A DNA stretch of 56,586 nt from Bacteroidales bacterium (GTDB lineage: Bacteria > Bacteroidota > Bacteroidia > Bacteroidales > Tenuifilaceae), in NCBI GenBank assembly GCA_028708425.1, contig JAQVYY010000019.1, positions 1 through 56,586 of the forward strand. Direction: 5' to 3'. The notes beneath the pieces were generated by a model, which had not been told where the DNA came from, ran no database searches, and was given only the letters and a program-made list of their open reading frames with translations. Position 1 is the stretch's first letter. Each line of letters opens with the position of its first letter. A program made the position numbers and the translations under genes. Below, one piece after another: positions 27,302 through 37,374 of this stretch.

Positions 27302-28543
27302 CTAAATTTGCGACATTTTCTCAGCGTAATACTTTCCTTCCTTCAGCTTTTTAGCACACTCTGTAAATGCCTTAATAGTGATGTCAACATCCTCAAGAGT
27401 GTGAACAGCAGTTGGTATAAGTCTTAGTAGTATTTGCCCTTTAGGAATAACAGGATAAACTACAATGGAGCAGAAGATGCTGTAGTTCTCACGTAAATCG
27501 AACACCATATTGGTAGCCTCCGGAACATTACCCTTCATATAAACGGGAGTAACAGGAGATTCGGTAGCCCCTAGGTCAAATCCAGCCTTTTTTAGCCCGC
27601 TTTGCAAAGCATTAACAATTTTCCAAAGATTTTCTTTCAACTCGGGCTGAGTTTGCATTATCTCAACTCGCTTTAAACCACCAACAACCATTGGCATTGG
27701 AAGCGACTTGGCAAATGTTTGCGAACGTAAGTTGTAGGCCAAGTACCTTATTATATCCTCTTCGGCTGCTACAAATGCTCCAATACCCGCTCCACTCTTG
27801 GCAAAGGTTGCAAAATGAAGATCTACCTCATCCTGAACACCAAAATGCTCGGGAGCTCCAGAGCCCGTTTTTCCCATTGTACCAAAACCATGGGCATCAT
27901 CAACTAGCAAGCGGAAATTAAATTCCTTTTTAAAAGCAACTATATCTTTAAGATTGCCCAAATCGCCAGCCATCCCGAATACACCTTCGGTAATAACAAG
28001 AATTCCACCGCCTGTTTTTTCTGTTAAGCGGGTTGCATGGGTAAGCTGCTTTCGCAGGTTATCCATATCATTATGTGCATAAACAAAGCGTTTACCGGGA
28101 AACAATCTTAAACCATCAATAATACATGCATGCGATTCGGAATCGTAAACCACCACATCATTTCTCGAAACCACTGCATCAATAATTGAAACCATTCCCT
28201 GGTAACCATAATTCAACAAGAATGCTGCTGGTTTATCAACAAAAGCGGCAAGTTTCACCTCAAGCTCCTCGTGAAGTTTAGTTTGTCCACTCATCATTCT
28301 TGCCCCCATTGGGTAAGCCATACCGTACTGAGCAGCCCCCTCGGCATCGGCCTTACGCACCTCTGGGTGGTTTGCCAAACCGAGGTAATTATTTAAACTC
28401 CAGGTTAAAACCTCCTTACCCCTAAAGGTCATCCATGGTTTTATTTCACCCTCAAGTTTAGGAAATGCAAAGTATCCGTGACCCTCTTTATGATACTGGC
28501 CAATAGGCCCCATACTTTTTCTTAGCTTTTCAAATATATCCAC
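27302..28543 (-). CDS. Alpha-oxoamine synthase family PLP enzyme (SPT/KBL-like)
   Basis: The 413-aa protein is a fold-type I PLP enzyme of the alpha-oxoamine synthase family. This family includes glycine C-acetyltransferase (KBL), AONS and serine palmitoyltransferase. PLP contacts are Asp215 and His218 (VDDAHGFG) and the Schiff-base Lys249 (ATFAKSGAG). LNNYLGLANHPE (50-61) is a family hallmark. In Bacteroidota such proteins often make the sphingolipid or sulfonolipid long-chain base, but the sequence alone does not exclude KBL. It is monocistronic and divergent from bamD. Confidence 0.82.
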   Translation of the reverse strand: MDIFEKLRKSMGPIGQYHKEGHGYFAFPKLEGEIKPWMTFRGKEVLTWSLNNYLGLANHPEVRKADAEGAAQYGMAYPMGARMMSGQTKLHEELEVKLAAFVDKPAAFLLNYGYQGMVSIIDAVVSRNDVVVYDSESHACIIDGLRLFPGKRFVYAHNDMDNLRKQLTHATRLTEKTGGGILVITEGVFGMAGDLGNLKDIVAFKKEFNFRLLVDDAHGFGTMGKTGSGAPEHFGVQDEVDLHFATFAKSGAGIGAFVAAEEDIIRYLAYNLRSQTFAKSLPMPMVVGGLKRVEIMQTQPELKENLWKIVNALQSGLKKAGFDLGATESPVTPVYMKGNVPEATNMVFDLRENYSIFCSIVVYPVIPKGQILLRLIPTAVHTLEDVDITIKAFTECAKKLKEGKYYAEKMSQI

Positions 28544-28582
28544 GATAGAAACATTTTAAATGAAACATAATCGAAACATGTG

Positions 28583-28590
28583 CAAAAGTA
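28583..28590 (-). promoter_or_regulatory. -7 promoter element for the alpha-oxoamine synthase gene
   Basis: On the minus strand this reads TACTTTTG then C, a perfect TAnnTTTG element 40 bp upstream of the ATG. Confidence 0.6.
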
Positions 28591-28726
28591 ATTTTTTTTT
28601 AGGATAAAAATAAATAATTCATCCTATTGTATGATTGAACAACAATACTTTTGTTAAATTAAAACTTTTTAACTACCTAAAGGATAATTTGCTAAACTAT
28701 TGCATCGTATGTTTCGATAATCTTAC

Positions 28727-28734
28727 TAACTTTG
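28727..28734 (+). promoter_or_regulatory. -7 promoter element for the bamD operon
   Basis: TAACTTTG followed by C matches the Bacteroidota -7 consensus, 73 bp upstream of the bamD ATG. A second match, TACTTTTG, lies at 28646-28653. No ideal -33 box is visible. Confidence 0.55.
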
Positions 28735-28806
28735 CTCGCTTAAATACTGGACACAATAAACCCTTTAATAACTGTGTTTATACATTAAATCCATTAGGAA
28801 ATAACT

Positions 28807-29601
28807 ATGAAAAGGATAAACCTTATTACGCTTATTATTCTGGTTTTAGCTACTATATCGTGTAGTAAACTTGATAAAATATTAAAAACCAACGACTATC
28901 AACTTATGTATAAAAAAGGGCTTGAGTACTACGAACTCAAAGACCATTACAAGTATACAACCCTATTCGAAAAAATAAGCCCTGTATATAAAGGCACCAT
29001 GCAAGCTGACACCATAGACTTTTACCTTTCAAATGGATACTTTAACCAAGGTGACTACCTTTTGGCAGCACACTACTACGATCAGTATCGGAACAATTAC
29101 CCTCGTAGCAAATTTATTGAACAGGCAGAATATATGTATGCATACTGTTTCTACAAATCGTCGCCCAGGCCGTTACTCGATCAACAAACAACGCAACAAG
29201 CCATTTCAGCATTTAACGAATTTATTGTTCGGTACCCAAATACAACTAAGAAAGCAGAGGTAAATCGTATCATTACCGAGCTACGAAATAAGCTTGTGGA
29301 AAAATCATATATAAGCGCTAAGCTTTACTATGATATGAACGACTATAAAGCAGCGATTACGGCACTTAAAAATAGTTTAACAGAGTACCCCTCAAGTGAA
29401 TACCGCGAAGACATGCTTTTCATGGTACTACAAGCCTCCTACGATTTAGCCAGCAACAGCGTGCTCGAAAAGCAGAAGGAAAGATTTCAAAACACCCTCG
29501 ATGAGTACTACAACCTTATGGGAGAGTACCCCGAGACCAAACACAGCCGCGAGGCTGAAAAAATTTATGCCAACACCATTAAAGTTACAGATAACAAATA
29601 A
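28807..29601 (+). CDS. bamD: Outer-membrane assembly lipoprotein BamD
   Basis: This 264-aa lipoprotein (signal ends ATISC, Cys19 or near) is BamD, the TPR-containing part of the BAM complex that folds outer-membrane proteins. The TPR-like repeats are visible in YFNQGDYLLAAHYYDQY, AISAFNEFIVRYP and DYKAAITALKNSLTEYP, each followed by a Y-P-x-S/T type turn as in other BamD proteins. It opens a plus-strand set with rpoZ, coaBC, a DUF4835 gene and recN, an order I recall as conserved in Bacteroidota. Confidence 0.92.
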   Translation: MKRINLITLIILVLATISCSKLDKILKTNDYQLMYKKGLEYYELKDHYKYTTLFEKISPVYKGTMQADTIDFYLSNGYFNQGDYLLAAHYYDQYRNNYPRSKFIEQAEYMYAYCFYKSSPRPLLDQQTTQQAISAFNEFIVRYPNTTKKAEVNRIITELRNKLVEKSYISAKLYYDMNDYKAAITALKNSLTEYPSSEYREDMLFMVLQASYDLASNSVLEKQKERFQNTLDEYYNLMGEYPETKHSREAEKIYANTIKVTDNK

Positions 29602-29613
29602 ATCAAAATAGCT

Positions 29614-29949
29614 ATGGATTTCAAAAAGTTAACAGCACCAGTAACAACAACAACGCAGAATCTCAGCGAGCTCGATAAAGAAACGGGCAATATTTATGAA
29701 ACCGTACGTATTATCAGCAAATTTGCCAATAAAATAAGTTTGGACATGAAGCAAGAGCTTGACCAAAAACTTGAAGAGTTTGCCTACTACACCGATAATC
29801 TGGAGGAGGTTTTTGAAAATCGTGAACAAATAGAAATTAGTAAATTTTACGAACGCCTTCCAAAACCTGCACTTATTGCGCTACAAAAATTTAGCGACTC
29901 GAAATTATACTACAATAAGGGTACTGAGACCGAAGAACAAGAAGATTAA
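29614..29949 (+). CDS. rpoZ: RNA polymerase omega subunit, Bacteroidota type
   Basis: The 111-aa protein matches the divergent omega (Rpb6-like) subunit of Bacteroidota. GNIYETVRIISKFANKIS carries the conserved core that binds the beta' C-terminus. It assists polymerase assembly. The gene follows bamD by 12 bp, and its stop codon overlaps the coaBC start (TAATG), which suggests coupled translation. Short length and location both support the call. Confidence 0.88.
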   Translation: MDFKKLTAPVTTTTQNLSELDKETGNIYETVRIISKFANKISLDMKQELDQKLEEFAYYTDNLEEVFENREQIEISKFYERLPKPALIALQKFSDSKLYYNKGTETEEQED

Positions 29950-31154
29950 TGATTAAGGGAAAAAATATACTGCTTGGCATAACCGGCAGCATAGCAGCAT
30001 ACAAAGCAGCTACATTAGTACGCCTTTTGGTTAAACAGGGTGCTAGTGTTAAAATTGTTATGACTCCGCTTGCCAAAGAGTTTATTACCCCATTAACGCT
30101 TGCAACCCTCTCGAAGAATCCAATACTCGTTGATTTTTTTGATCCTGAAAATGGTAACTGGAACAGCCATGTTGACCTAGGCATGTGGGCTGATCTATAC
30201 CTTATTGCTCCCGCATCGGCCAACACCATGGCCAAAATGGCTAATGGCATTGCCGATAATCTACTGCTTACGTCTTACCTATCGGCAAAATGCCCGGTTA
30301 TGGTAGCACCTGCCATGGATTTGGATATGTATAAACACCCAGCCACGCAGGAGAACATTGAAAAGCTTCAACAGCGTGGGGATATTATTATTGAGTCCCC
30401 TACAGGCGAACTAGCCAGCGGATTAACGGGCAAGGGTAGAATGGAAGAACCCGAAACTATTTCGAGTAGGGTTTCACAACTCTTTGCAAATGGCCATCAG
30501 CTTCACAATAAAACAATCCTTGTTACCTCAGGACCTACATACGAGGCCATAGATCCCGTAAGGTTTATAGGCAATCACTCGTCCGGAAAAATGGGTGCAG
30601 CCCTAGCCTTAACCCTTGCCGAAAGAGGAGCCAAGGTTATTATGGTTACAGGGCCATCAAAACAAATTCCGAACCACCCAAATATTGAAGTAGAAAAGGT
30701 AACCAACGCTCAGCAAATGTTTGAATTGGCCACACACCATTTTAGCAAGTGTGATGCTGCCATTTTAGCTGCTGCTGTTAGCGATTTTACGCCAAAACGG
30801 GTTGCTGATCGAAAAATAAAGAGTAAAGACAAATCCATTACCATTGACCTTGAACCCACTAAGGACATTGCGAAACACCTCGGAGCAAATAAAAAAGAGG
30901 AACAAAAATTGGTCGGCTTTGCTCTTGAAACAGAAAATGAGGTGCAGAATGCTAAGCAGAAGTTAAAATCAAAAAACTTTGATTTTATTGTTCTCAACTC
31001 AACCAACGATGAGGGAGCTGGTTTTGATGTTAGTACAAATAAGGTTACTATAATTCACAGCAACAACACTATAAATACATTCGAAACCAAACAAAAGAAG
31101 GACGTTGCTGCCGATATTATTGAACAGCTGGTGAAATTAATGGGTATTGCCTAA
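29949..31154 (+). CDS. coaBC: Bifunctional phosphopantothenoylcysteine decarboxylase / phosphopantothenate-cysteine ligase
   Basis: CoaBC makes 4'-phosphopantetheine for coenzyme A in two steps: CTP-dependent coupling of cysteine to phosphopantothenate (CoaB half) and FMN-dependent decarboxylation (CoaC half). The N-terminal half has GITGSIAAYKA, PASANTMAKMANGIADN and the substrate clamp APAMDLDMY. The C-terminal half has TSGPTYEAIDPVRFIGNHSS and AAVSDFTP. The length of 401 aa is normal. The start codon shares a base with the rpoZ stop codon. Confidence 0.95.
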   Translation: MIKGKNILLGITGSIAAYKAATLVRLLVKQGASVKIVMTPLAKEFITPLTLATLSKNPILVDFFDPENGNWNSHVDLGMWADLYLIAPASANTMAKMANGIADNLLLTSYLSAKCPVMVAPAMDLDMYKHPATQENIEKLQQRGDIIIESPTGELASGLTGKGRMEEPETISSRVSQLFANGHQLHNKTILVTSGPTYEAIDPVRFIGNHSSGKMGAALALTLAERGAKVIMVTGPSKQIPNHPNIEVEKVTNAQQMFELATHHFSKCDAAILAAAVSDFTPKRVADRKIKSKDKSITIDLEPTKDIAKHLGANKKEEQKLVGFALETENEVQNAKQKLKSKNFDFIVLNSTNDEGAGFDVSTNKVTIIHSNNTINTFETKQKKDVAADIIEQLVKLMGIA

Positions 31155-31182
31155 CCCAATACGCTCAAAAAATACTTTGGCC

Positions 31183-32115
31183 ATGAAAATCTCCAGATTA
31201 ACGCTCTTTACTTTTTTCTTGCTTATACCCTTGCTCTCGTTCCAGCAAGAGTTAAGGTGTAACGTGCAAATTAACTCTCAAAAAATTCCGGGTACAAATA
31301 GGCAATTGTTTCAAACTCTTCAAACTGCGGTTTACGAGTTTATGAATAATACGCCCTGGACAAACCATATTTATGGCCAGGACGAACGCATAGAGTGTAA
31401 CGTTACGCTAACCCTTAACGACCAAATTGGATCCGACGAATTCCGAGGTTCGCTTCAAGTTCAGGCTCGTCGACCCATTTTCGGCACATCATACAACACA
31501 ACAATGTTAAACATTGTTGACAATAACCTTCAATTTCGTTATATTGAGTTCGACCAGCTCGAATTTTCCGAAACACGGCACTCAAATAATCTTACATCCA
31601 TACTTGCATACTACGCCTATATCATCCTCGGCATCGACTACGATTCATTCTCGTACCTTGGTGGAACCGAATACTTTCAAAAAGCCAATAATATAGTTAA
31701 CAACGCCCAAAGCGGGGCCGATGGGGAAAGAGGATGGAAAGCATACGAAGGTAACCGCAAAAACAGGTACTGGCTTTCAGAAAATCTTCAAAACCCCAAG
31801 TACAGACCACTTAGGGAGGTAAACTACAAATACCACAGGCTTGGGCTTGATCGCATGAGCGATAAGCTGGTTGAGGGACGATCTGAAATTGCCGAATTGC
31901 TTACCAGTATTCAGAAAGTTTTCAGAGAAAAACCCGACCCATACATGTACTTACTCCAGGTTTTTTTCGATGCAAAAAGTGAAGAGCTCGTAAATATTTT
32001 CTCCGAATCGTTCCCCGCCGAAAAAACACGGGTTGTTAACATACTCAATGAGGTTGACAACGCGAACGCATCAAAATACAATCGCATCAACTCTAGCGAT
32101 GCGATGGGACGTTAA
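31183..32115 (+). CDS. DUF4835 / PorD-type secretion protein
   Basis: The start at 31183 (MKISRLTLFTFFLL) is preferred over 31147, because it gives a clean signal peptide and the earlier ATG lies inside coaBC. The 310-aa product matches the DUF4835 family, named PorD in some type IX secretion annotations. Typical parts are ELRCNVQINSQKI at the mature N-terminus, FEL/QFRYIEFDQLEFSE, and YYAYIILGIDYDSFSY. Periplasmic location is expected. It lies between coaBC and recN as in related genomes. The precise role is not settled. Confidence 0.82.
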   Translation: MKISRLTLFTFFLLIPLLSFQQELRCNVQINSQKIPGTNRQLFQTLQTAVYEFMNNTPWTNHIYGQDERIECNVTLTLNDQIGSDEFRGSLQVQARRPIFGTSYNTTMLNIVDNNLQFRYIEFDQLEFSETRHSNNLTSILAYYAYIILGIDYDSFSYLGGTEYFQKANNIVNNAQSGADGERGWKAYEGNRKNRYWLSENLQNPKYRPLREVNYKYHRLGLDRMSDKLVEGRSEIAELLTSIQKVFREKPDPYMYLLQVFFDAKSEELVNIFSESFPAEKTRVVNILNEVDNANASKYNRINSSDAMGR

Positions 32116-32143
32116 GATCTTGGTAAACTAACTCACTATAACC

Positions 32144-33802
32144 ATGCTTAAAACCCTACTTGTTAAAAACTATGCGCTTATCGACTCCCTTGAAATAAAT
32201 TTTCATGAGGGGCTAAACATAATTACTGGCGAAACGGGGGCAGGCAAATCAATTTTACTGGGAGCCCTAAGCCTTATTTTAGGGTACAGAGCCGATGTTA
32301 GCACCATAAAAGATAAAGCAAAACCTTGCGTGGTTGAAGGAACATTCAACCTCGATGGGCATAACCTCAATACATTCTTTGAGCTAAACGACCTCGAGTA
32401 TTCAAATGTAACCACAATACGAAGGCACATAAGCCCCGCAGGTAAATCGCGAGCATTTGTAAACGAGCTACCCGTTACACTTGCCATACTAAAAGAGTTG
32501 GTGGGGCAAATCATCGATATACACTCACAGCACGAAAATCTCTTGCTCGCCGATGGCACTTTCCAACTATCGGTGCTCGACTCTTTTGCAGATAACATGG
32601 ACAACTTAGAAGCTTATTGCATAGTTTTTAATGAATACAAAAACCTCAACAATGAGGTTAGCGAGCTTAAACAAAAAGCGCAGCAGGCCAAAGCCGACCT
32701 CGATTATCTACAGTTTCAGCTTAACCAGCTTACTGATGTAAATTTAATATCGGGCGAAGACCTTGAGCTTGAAAAACTTCAGAAACAGCTTGCCCATGCT
32801 GAGGAGATAAAAACAGCTCTCAATACAAGCTCATTACTACTCAACTCCGAAGAAACGTCCATCCTCACATGGCTAAAAGAAGCCGAGACAACTATTACAA
32901 AAATTATCGGCTTTCATCCTATGGCTGAATCATTGGCACAACGAATCGAAAGTGCCAGGATAGAGCTAAACGATATTGCACACGAAATTGAGATACAAAA
33001 TGCGGGCGTTGACCTCGACCCAAAAGAGCTAGAAGCTGTAAACCAAAGGCTCGACACGATTATATCGCTTCAACAAAAGCATCATGTCTCATCAGTTGAT
33101 GAGCTAATTGAACTAAGGGATAAGCTGGCTGAACAGGTAAACGAGATAAACACCTACGACCAAACTGTTGACGAAAAAAGCAGAAAGCTAAAGGATTTAC
33201 ACACTGCGGCTCTTAAACAAGCAGAAAGCATAAGTGAAAAAAGAATTTCAACAAGCCAGCAATTTGAACAGAACATCAAAAAATTGCTAACCCAACTCGG
33301 TATGCCCCATGCCAAATTTGAAGTCAAGTTTGAAACTCTTCCCGAGCTTAGAAGTTGGGGAATGGACAAAGTATCATACCTCTTTTCGGCAAATAAACAG
33401 GTTTCTCTAAGCGAACTGTCAAAAGTAGCATCGGGGGGCGAACTATCGAGACTTATGCTCAGTCTAAAGTCATTAATGGTTAAAACGAAAGGCTTACCCA
33501 CCATCATTCTCGACGAAATAGACACTGGTGTTTCGGGCGGGATAGCCGATAAGGTAGGTAATATTATAAATAACATGGCGCAAGGTATGCAGGTAATCAA
33601 CATTACACACTTACCCCAAATTGCGAGCAAAGGACATCATCATTTTTTAGTGTACAAGGAGCATAGCAACAACACAACAAGAACCCAGATAAGGCGATTA
33701 ACCCCCCAGGAAAGGATAACTGAGGTTGCTAAGATGCTTAGCGGCGAAGAGGTATCGGAAGCTGCTATAACAAACGCCAAACATCTTCTCGACACTGAGT
33801 AG
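32144..33802 (+). CDS. recN: DNA repair protein RecN
   Basis: RecN is an SMC-like ATPase that acts at double-strand breaks. The 552-aa protein has Walker A GETGAGKS at 29-36, a central coiled coil (about residues 150-370), the ABC signature ASGGELSRLMLSLK and Walker B TIILDEIDTGVSGG, followed by the His switch NITHLPQIAS. Length is typical. It is the last gene of the bamD set; an A-T-rich gap of 140 bp follows before fabI. Confidence 0.96.
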   Translation: MLKTLLVKNYALIDSLEINFHEGLNIITGETGAGKSILLGALSLILGYRADVSTIKDKAKPCVVEGTFNLDGHNLNTFFELNDLEYSNVTTIRRHISPAGKSRAFVNELPVTLAILKELVGQIIDIHSQHENLLLADGTFQLSVLDSFADNMDNLEAYCIVFNEYKNLNNEVSELKQKAQQAKADLDYLQFQLNQLTDVNLISGEDLELEKLQKQLAHAEEIKTALNTSSLLLNSEETSILTWLKEAETTITKIIGFHPMAESLAQRIESARIELNDIAHEIEIQNAGVDLDPKELEAVNQRLDTIISLQQKHHVSSVDELIELRDKLAEQVNEINTYDQTVDEKSRKLKDLHTAALKQAESISEKRISTSQQFEQNIKKLLTQLGMPHAKFEVKFETLPELRSWGMDKVSYLFSANKQVSLSELSKVASGGELSRLMLSLKSLMVKTKGLPTIILDEIDTGVSGGIADKVGNIINNMAQGMQVINITHLPQIASKGHHHFLVYKEHSNNTTRTQIRRLTPQERITEVAKMLSGEEVSEAAITNAKHLLDTE

Positions 33803-33942
33803 AATACGTACAAAAATATTTCATAATGATTTATAGCCTAACCAACAAACATAGCTTACAATGATTTGTTAGTATTTTTCTCATTTACAAATAATTGTAA
33901 CTACAAAACTTACTACATCTATTTTAATTAATCCAAACGTAT

Positions 33943-34782
33943 ATGACTAACAACTTACTTAAAGGAAAAAAGGGGATAATTTTTGGTGCTCTAAACGAGA
34001 GCTCCATAGCCTGGCATGTAGCAGAAATGGCACATGCAGCAGGTGCCAAAATAGTTTTAACAAACACCCCTGTAGCCATGCGAATGGGGTCGGTAAAAGA
34101 GTTGGCAAAAAAATGTGATGCTTTGCTAGTACCGGCCGATGCTACCAATGTTAAAGATTTAGAAAACCTATTTGATGAGGCAACGAAGCATTTTGGGGGC
34201 AAGGTAGATTTCGTACTTCACTCCATTGGTATGTCACCCAATGTTAGGAAAGGACGAACATACGATGATCTGGACTACAACTTTTTTCAAAAAACGCTCG
34301 ATATCTCTGCCGTTTCTTTTCATAAGATGCTACAGGTAGCTTGGAAAAAGGATGCAATAAACGAATGGGGTTCAATACTTGCCCTCTCGTACATTGCAGC
34401 ACAACGCACACTTTACGGATACAATGACATGGCCGATGCTAAGGCACTGCTCGAATCAATAGCCCGAAGTTTTGGCTATATCTTTGGTCGCGAGCGCAAT
34501 GTACGAATCAACACCATCTCGCAATCACCAACCCTTACTACCGCTGGTAGCGGTGTTATGGGCTTTGAAGGCTTAATGGACTTTACCGACCGGATGTCGC
34601 CCCTTGGCAATGCCAATGCTCATGAATGCGCAGGGTTTTGTATAACGCTCTTTAGCGATTTGACCCGCAAGATTACCATGCAAAACATTTACCACGACGG
34701 GGGGTTCTCGAGCATGGGAATGAGCCAAAGGGCAATGGCTGTTTACAATAAAAACCTCGACGAGTGCCGCGATTGCGAGTAA
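33943..34782 (+). CDS. fabI: Enoyl-ACP reductase (NADH), FabI
   Basis: FabI reduces trans-2-enoyl-ACP in the last step of each fatty-acid elongation round. The 279-aa protein has the nucleotide-binding start KGIIFGALNESSIAW, a SIGMSP loop, and the catalytic Tyr160-x6-Lys167 (YNDMADAK) typical of FabI. The second conserved Tyr is Tyr150 (ALSYIAAQR). It is about 20 residues longer than the E. coli protein, with a Cys-containing C-terminal tail (NLDECRDCE). It has its own terminator and is not linked to the other fatty-acid genes. Confidence 0.94.
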   Translation: MTNNLLKGKKGIIFGALNESSIAWHVAEMAHAAGAKIVLTNTPVAMRMGSVKELAKKCDALLVPADATNVKDLENLFDEATKHFGGKVDFVLHSIGMSPNVRKGRTYDDLDYNFFQKTLDISAVSFHKMLQVAWKKDAINEWGSILALSYIAAQRTLYGYNDMADAKALLESIARSFGYIFGRERNVRINTISQSPTLTTAGSGVMGFEGLMDFTDRMSPLGNANAHECAGFCITLFSDLTRKITMQNIYHDGGFSSMGMSQRAMAVYNKNLDECRDCE

Positions 34783-34801
34783 TACGACCAAGTACATAAA
34801 C

Positions 34802-34829
34802 AAAAAACCCCGCATCTGCGGGGTTTTTT
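34802..34829. terminator. Bidirectional terminator between fabI and rpoD
   Basis: AAAAAACCCCGCA pairs with TGCGGGGTTTTTT in a near-perfect stem. Poly-A on the left and poly-T on the right serve the two convergent genes. Confidence 0.88.
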
Positions 34830-34852
34830 AATTATATACTAATATCTAGCAA

Positions 34853-35713
34853 CTAGCCTAAGTATGCTTTTAGCAACTTGCTTCTCGACGTATGACGTAG
34901 ACGCCTAATTGCCTTTTCCTTTATTTGTCGCACGCGCTCGCGTGTTAATCCAAATCTTTCGCCAATCTCTTCAAGCGTCATCTCCTGGCAGCTTATTCCA
35001 AAGAAAAGTTTTATAATATCACGTTCGCGATCGGTAAGGGTAGCCAGCGAACGATCAATTTCGCGACATAACGATTCGTTAATAAGTGTACGGTCGGCAT
35101 TAGGCGAATCGCTGTTTACCAGCACATCGAGCAGGCTGTTCTCCTCTCCATCAACAAAAGGAGCATCAACCGACACATGCCTACCGGATACTCGCAGCGT
35201 ATCGGCCACTTTCTCTTTAGGAATTTCTAGTATCTCGGCTAGCTCCTCGGGCGATGGGGTTCTTTCGAATTGCTGCTCGAACTTCGAAAAAGCCTTATTA
35301 ATCTTGTTAAGTGAGCCTACCTGATTAAGCGGAAGCCTTACAATGCGCGATTGCTCAGCCAGCGCCTGTAGGATTGATTGCCTAATCCACCAAACAGCAT
35401 ATGAGATAAACTTAAAACCACGGGTTTCATCAAACTTCTCGGCAGCCTTAATAAGGCCAAGATTACCCTCGTTTATAAGGTCGGGCAAGCTGAGCCCCTG
35501 GTTCTGGTACTGTTTAGCAACAGACACCACGAACCTTAAGTTAGCACGAGTCAGTTTTTCAAGTGCCTCCTGATCCCCCTTCTTAATACGCTGCGCTAGC
35601 TCAACCTCCTCCTCAACGGTAATAAGTTCCTCCTTACCAATCTCCTGCAGATATTTATCAAGAGAAGCGCTCTCCCTGTTAGTAATTGATTTAGTGATTT
35701 TCAGTTGTCTCAT
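34853..35713 (-). CDS. rpoD: Primary RNA polymerase sigma factor (sigma-70, RpoD/SigA)
   Basis: The start at 35713 ([17 protein letters not shown]) is chosen because the promoter -7 element lies at 35737-35744, so the longer ORF to 35767 would begin upstream of transcription. The 286-aa product is the compact primary sigma of Bacteroidota. It has region 1.2 ([10 protein letters not shown]), region 2 ([16 protein letters not shown], then [15 protein letters not shown]), region 3 and region 4.2 ([17 protein letters not shown]). Region 1.1 is absent, as is usual in the phylum. This sigma recognises the TAnnTTTG promoters seen across this window. Confidence 0.95.
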   Translation of the reverse strand: MRQLKITKSITNRESASLDKYLQEIGKEELITVEEEVELAQRIKKGDQEALEKLTRANLRFVVSVAKQYQNQGLSLPDLINEGNLGLIKAAEKFDETRGFKFISYAVWWIRQSILQALAEQSRIVRLPLNQVGSLNKINKAFSKFEQQFERTPSPEELAEILEIPKEKVADTLRVSGRHVSVDAPFVDGEENSLLDVLVNSDSPNADRTLINESLCREIDRSLATLTDRERDIIKLFFGISCQEMTLEEIGERFGLTRERVRQIKEKAIRRLRHTSRSKLLKAYLG

Positions 35714-35736
35714 ATTATGCTTTTCAAGTTTTTTTA

Positions 35737-35744
35737 CAAAGTTA
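35737..35744 (-). promoter_or_regulatory. -7 promoter element for rpoD
   Basis: TAACTTTG on the minus strand matches the phylum consensus and sits 24 bp upstream of the chosen rpoD ATG. Confidence 0.6.
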
Positions 35745-35922
35745 TGGCAAAATGCAAGTAATGTCAAGTGTAAAACGTTGGTTACAAAGAATTGTTTACC
35801 AACTAGTAATTTTAGTAGATAATAACATATTTTTTGGGCGAAATGTTCGCAAAGTTAACAAATATAATGGTTACATAAAAACTTATCGTTATGTTATATA
35901 GCGAGTTATTATGGCATGGAGA

Positions 35923-37374
35923 TTACAATCCAATTGCATAGTATGCTACTGTTCCATTCGGGTAAACCCCTTCTATCAATACTCCCCCGGAGAGATTCAT
36001 GAGCAGCTCCTGTAATTCTTTAACAGAGGAAACCCTATTTCTGTTTACTCGTGTTATTATAAATCCTTTCTTAACGCCTTGCTCCTGAAGCTTACCATGC
36101 TTTATACTAGTTACCTGAATGCCGTTTGGTATACCAAGCCTACGCTTCAAATCAGCATCTACCTCTTCGAACTCAGCACCAAGGGCTTCAACCACCTCAT
36201 TTGAACTTACCACCTCAAAACCTCCCCTGATGTTACGAAGTACGGCTTCATAAAGTTTCTTTTTGTTCTTTCTTTTCACTAAAACTTCAACTTTATCTTT
36301 TGGCCTATGCTTGCTAATTTGTTCCTGTAGCTGGTTAGGTGTATTTACCTCAACCCCATCTACCTCAAGTATAATGTCGCCCGCTTTTATTCCAACCTCA
36401 TCGGCGGCTCCGCCCTCAACAACATCTGCAATATAAACCCCTTTAAGGTCGGTAACACCTTGCTTCTTAGCCTCTTCCGATGTTACCTCGCCAATACTCA
36501 CTCCAAGCACAGCACGCTGTACCTCACCATATTCAATGATATCGAGGGCAACTTTGTGTGCAATGGAAGTTGGTACTGCAAATGAGTATCCTGCAAAATT
36601 CCCGGTTTGCGAGGCTATGGCTGTATTAATTCCAACCAATTCGCCCTTTAAATTAACCAGGGCTCCCCCACTATTGCCAGGATTAACAGCAGCATCGGTT
36701 TGTATAAACGATTCGATGGCATACTGAGCCCTTAGGATATTAATATTACGCGCTTTGGCACTCACAATACCAGCTGTTACCGTTGAATTTAGGTTGAACG
36801 GGTTACCAACCGCAAGCACCCACTCTCCAACCTTTAGCTCCTCGGAATTACCAAAAGGTATAACCGGCAAATCGGTGGCATCAATCTTAATTATGGCCAA
36901 ATCGGTACGCGGGTCGGTGCCTACTATGGTGGCATCAAAAGAGCGTTTATCGTTTAGTACAACCTCAATGTTTTCGGCATTATCAACAACGTGATTATTG
37001 GTAATAATATAGCCATCGGCACTAATAATAACACCAGATCCTGAGCCCAAAACTGGTTTTGGGTCACGTTGCGAGGGGCCAAAAAAGAATTCGTAAAACG
37101 GGTTTCCAAAAGAGAAACCTGGCTGAGATTTAACCGACTTAGTTTTTACGTGCACCACTCCATGAATGGACCTATCAGCAGCAAAAGTGAAATCGGTAAT
37201 TTCACCGGTACTTGTTGTAAAAGCAGCTAGGCTAACAGGTGTTGAATCGGTAAACGAAATACCTGCCGGAACACTCTGCGTAGCTTTTGGTGAGATGAAA
37301 TGACTTAACCCGAAAAAAACTACTCCTCCAATAATTCCAGCAATTACAGGTGTAACTATTCTTCTTGTTTTCAT
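35923..37374 (-). CDS. HtrA/DegP-type periplasmic serine protease
   Basis: The start at 37374 (MKTRRIVTPVIAGIIGG) begins at a signal anchor; the longer ORF start is rejected. The 483-aa protein is a trypsin-like DegP/HtrA protease and chaperone of the periplasm. The triad is His128 (TNNHVVD), Asp158 (RTDLAIIK) and Ser235 (GNSGGALV). Two PDZ domains follow: the first is clear (residues about 305-380, GIKAGDIILEVDGVEV), the second shorter (about 400-480, QGVKKGFIITRVNRNRV). It is monocistronic. Confidence 0.93.
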   Translation of the reverse strand: MKTRRIVTPVIAGIIGGVVFFGLSHFISPKATQSVPAGISFTDSTPVSLAAFTTSTGEITDFTFAADRSIHGVVHVKTKSVKSQPGFSFGNPFYEFFFGPSQRDPKPVLGSGSGVIISADGYIITNNHVVDNAENIEVVLNDKRSFDATIVGTDPRTDLAIIKIDATDLPVIPFGNSEELKVGEWVLAVGNPFNLNSTVTAGIVSAKARNINILRAQYAIESFIQTDAAVNPGNSGGALVNLKGELVGINTAIASQTGNFAGYSFAVPTSIAHKVALDIIEYGEVQRAVLGVSIGEVTSEEAKKQGVTDLKGVYIADVVEGGAADEVGIKAGDIILEVDGVEVNTPNQLQEQISKHRPKDKVEVLVKRKNKKKLYEAVLRNIRGGFEVVSSNEVVEALGAEFEEVDADLKRRLGIPNGIQVTSIKHGKLQEQGVKKGFIITRVNRNRVSSVKELQELLMNLSGGVLIEGVYPNGTVAYYAIGL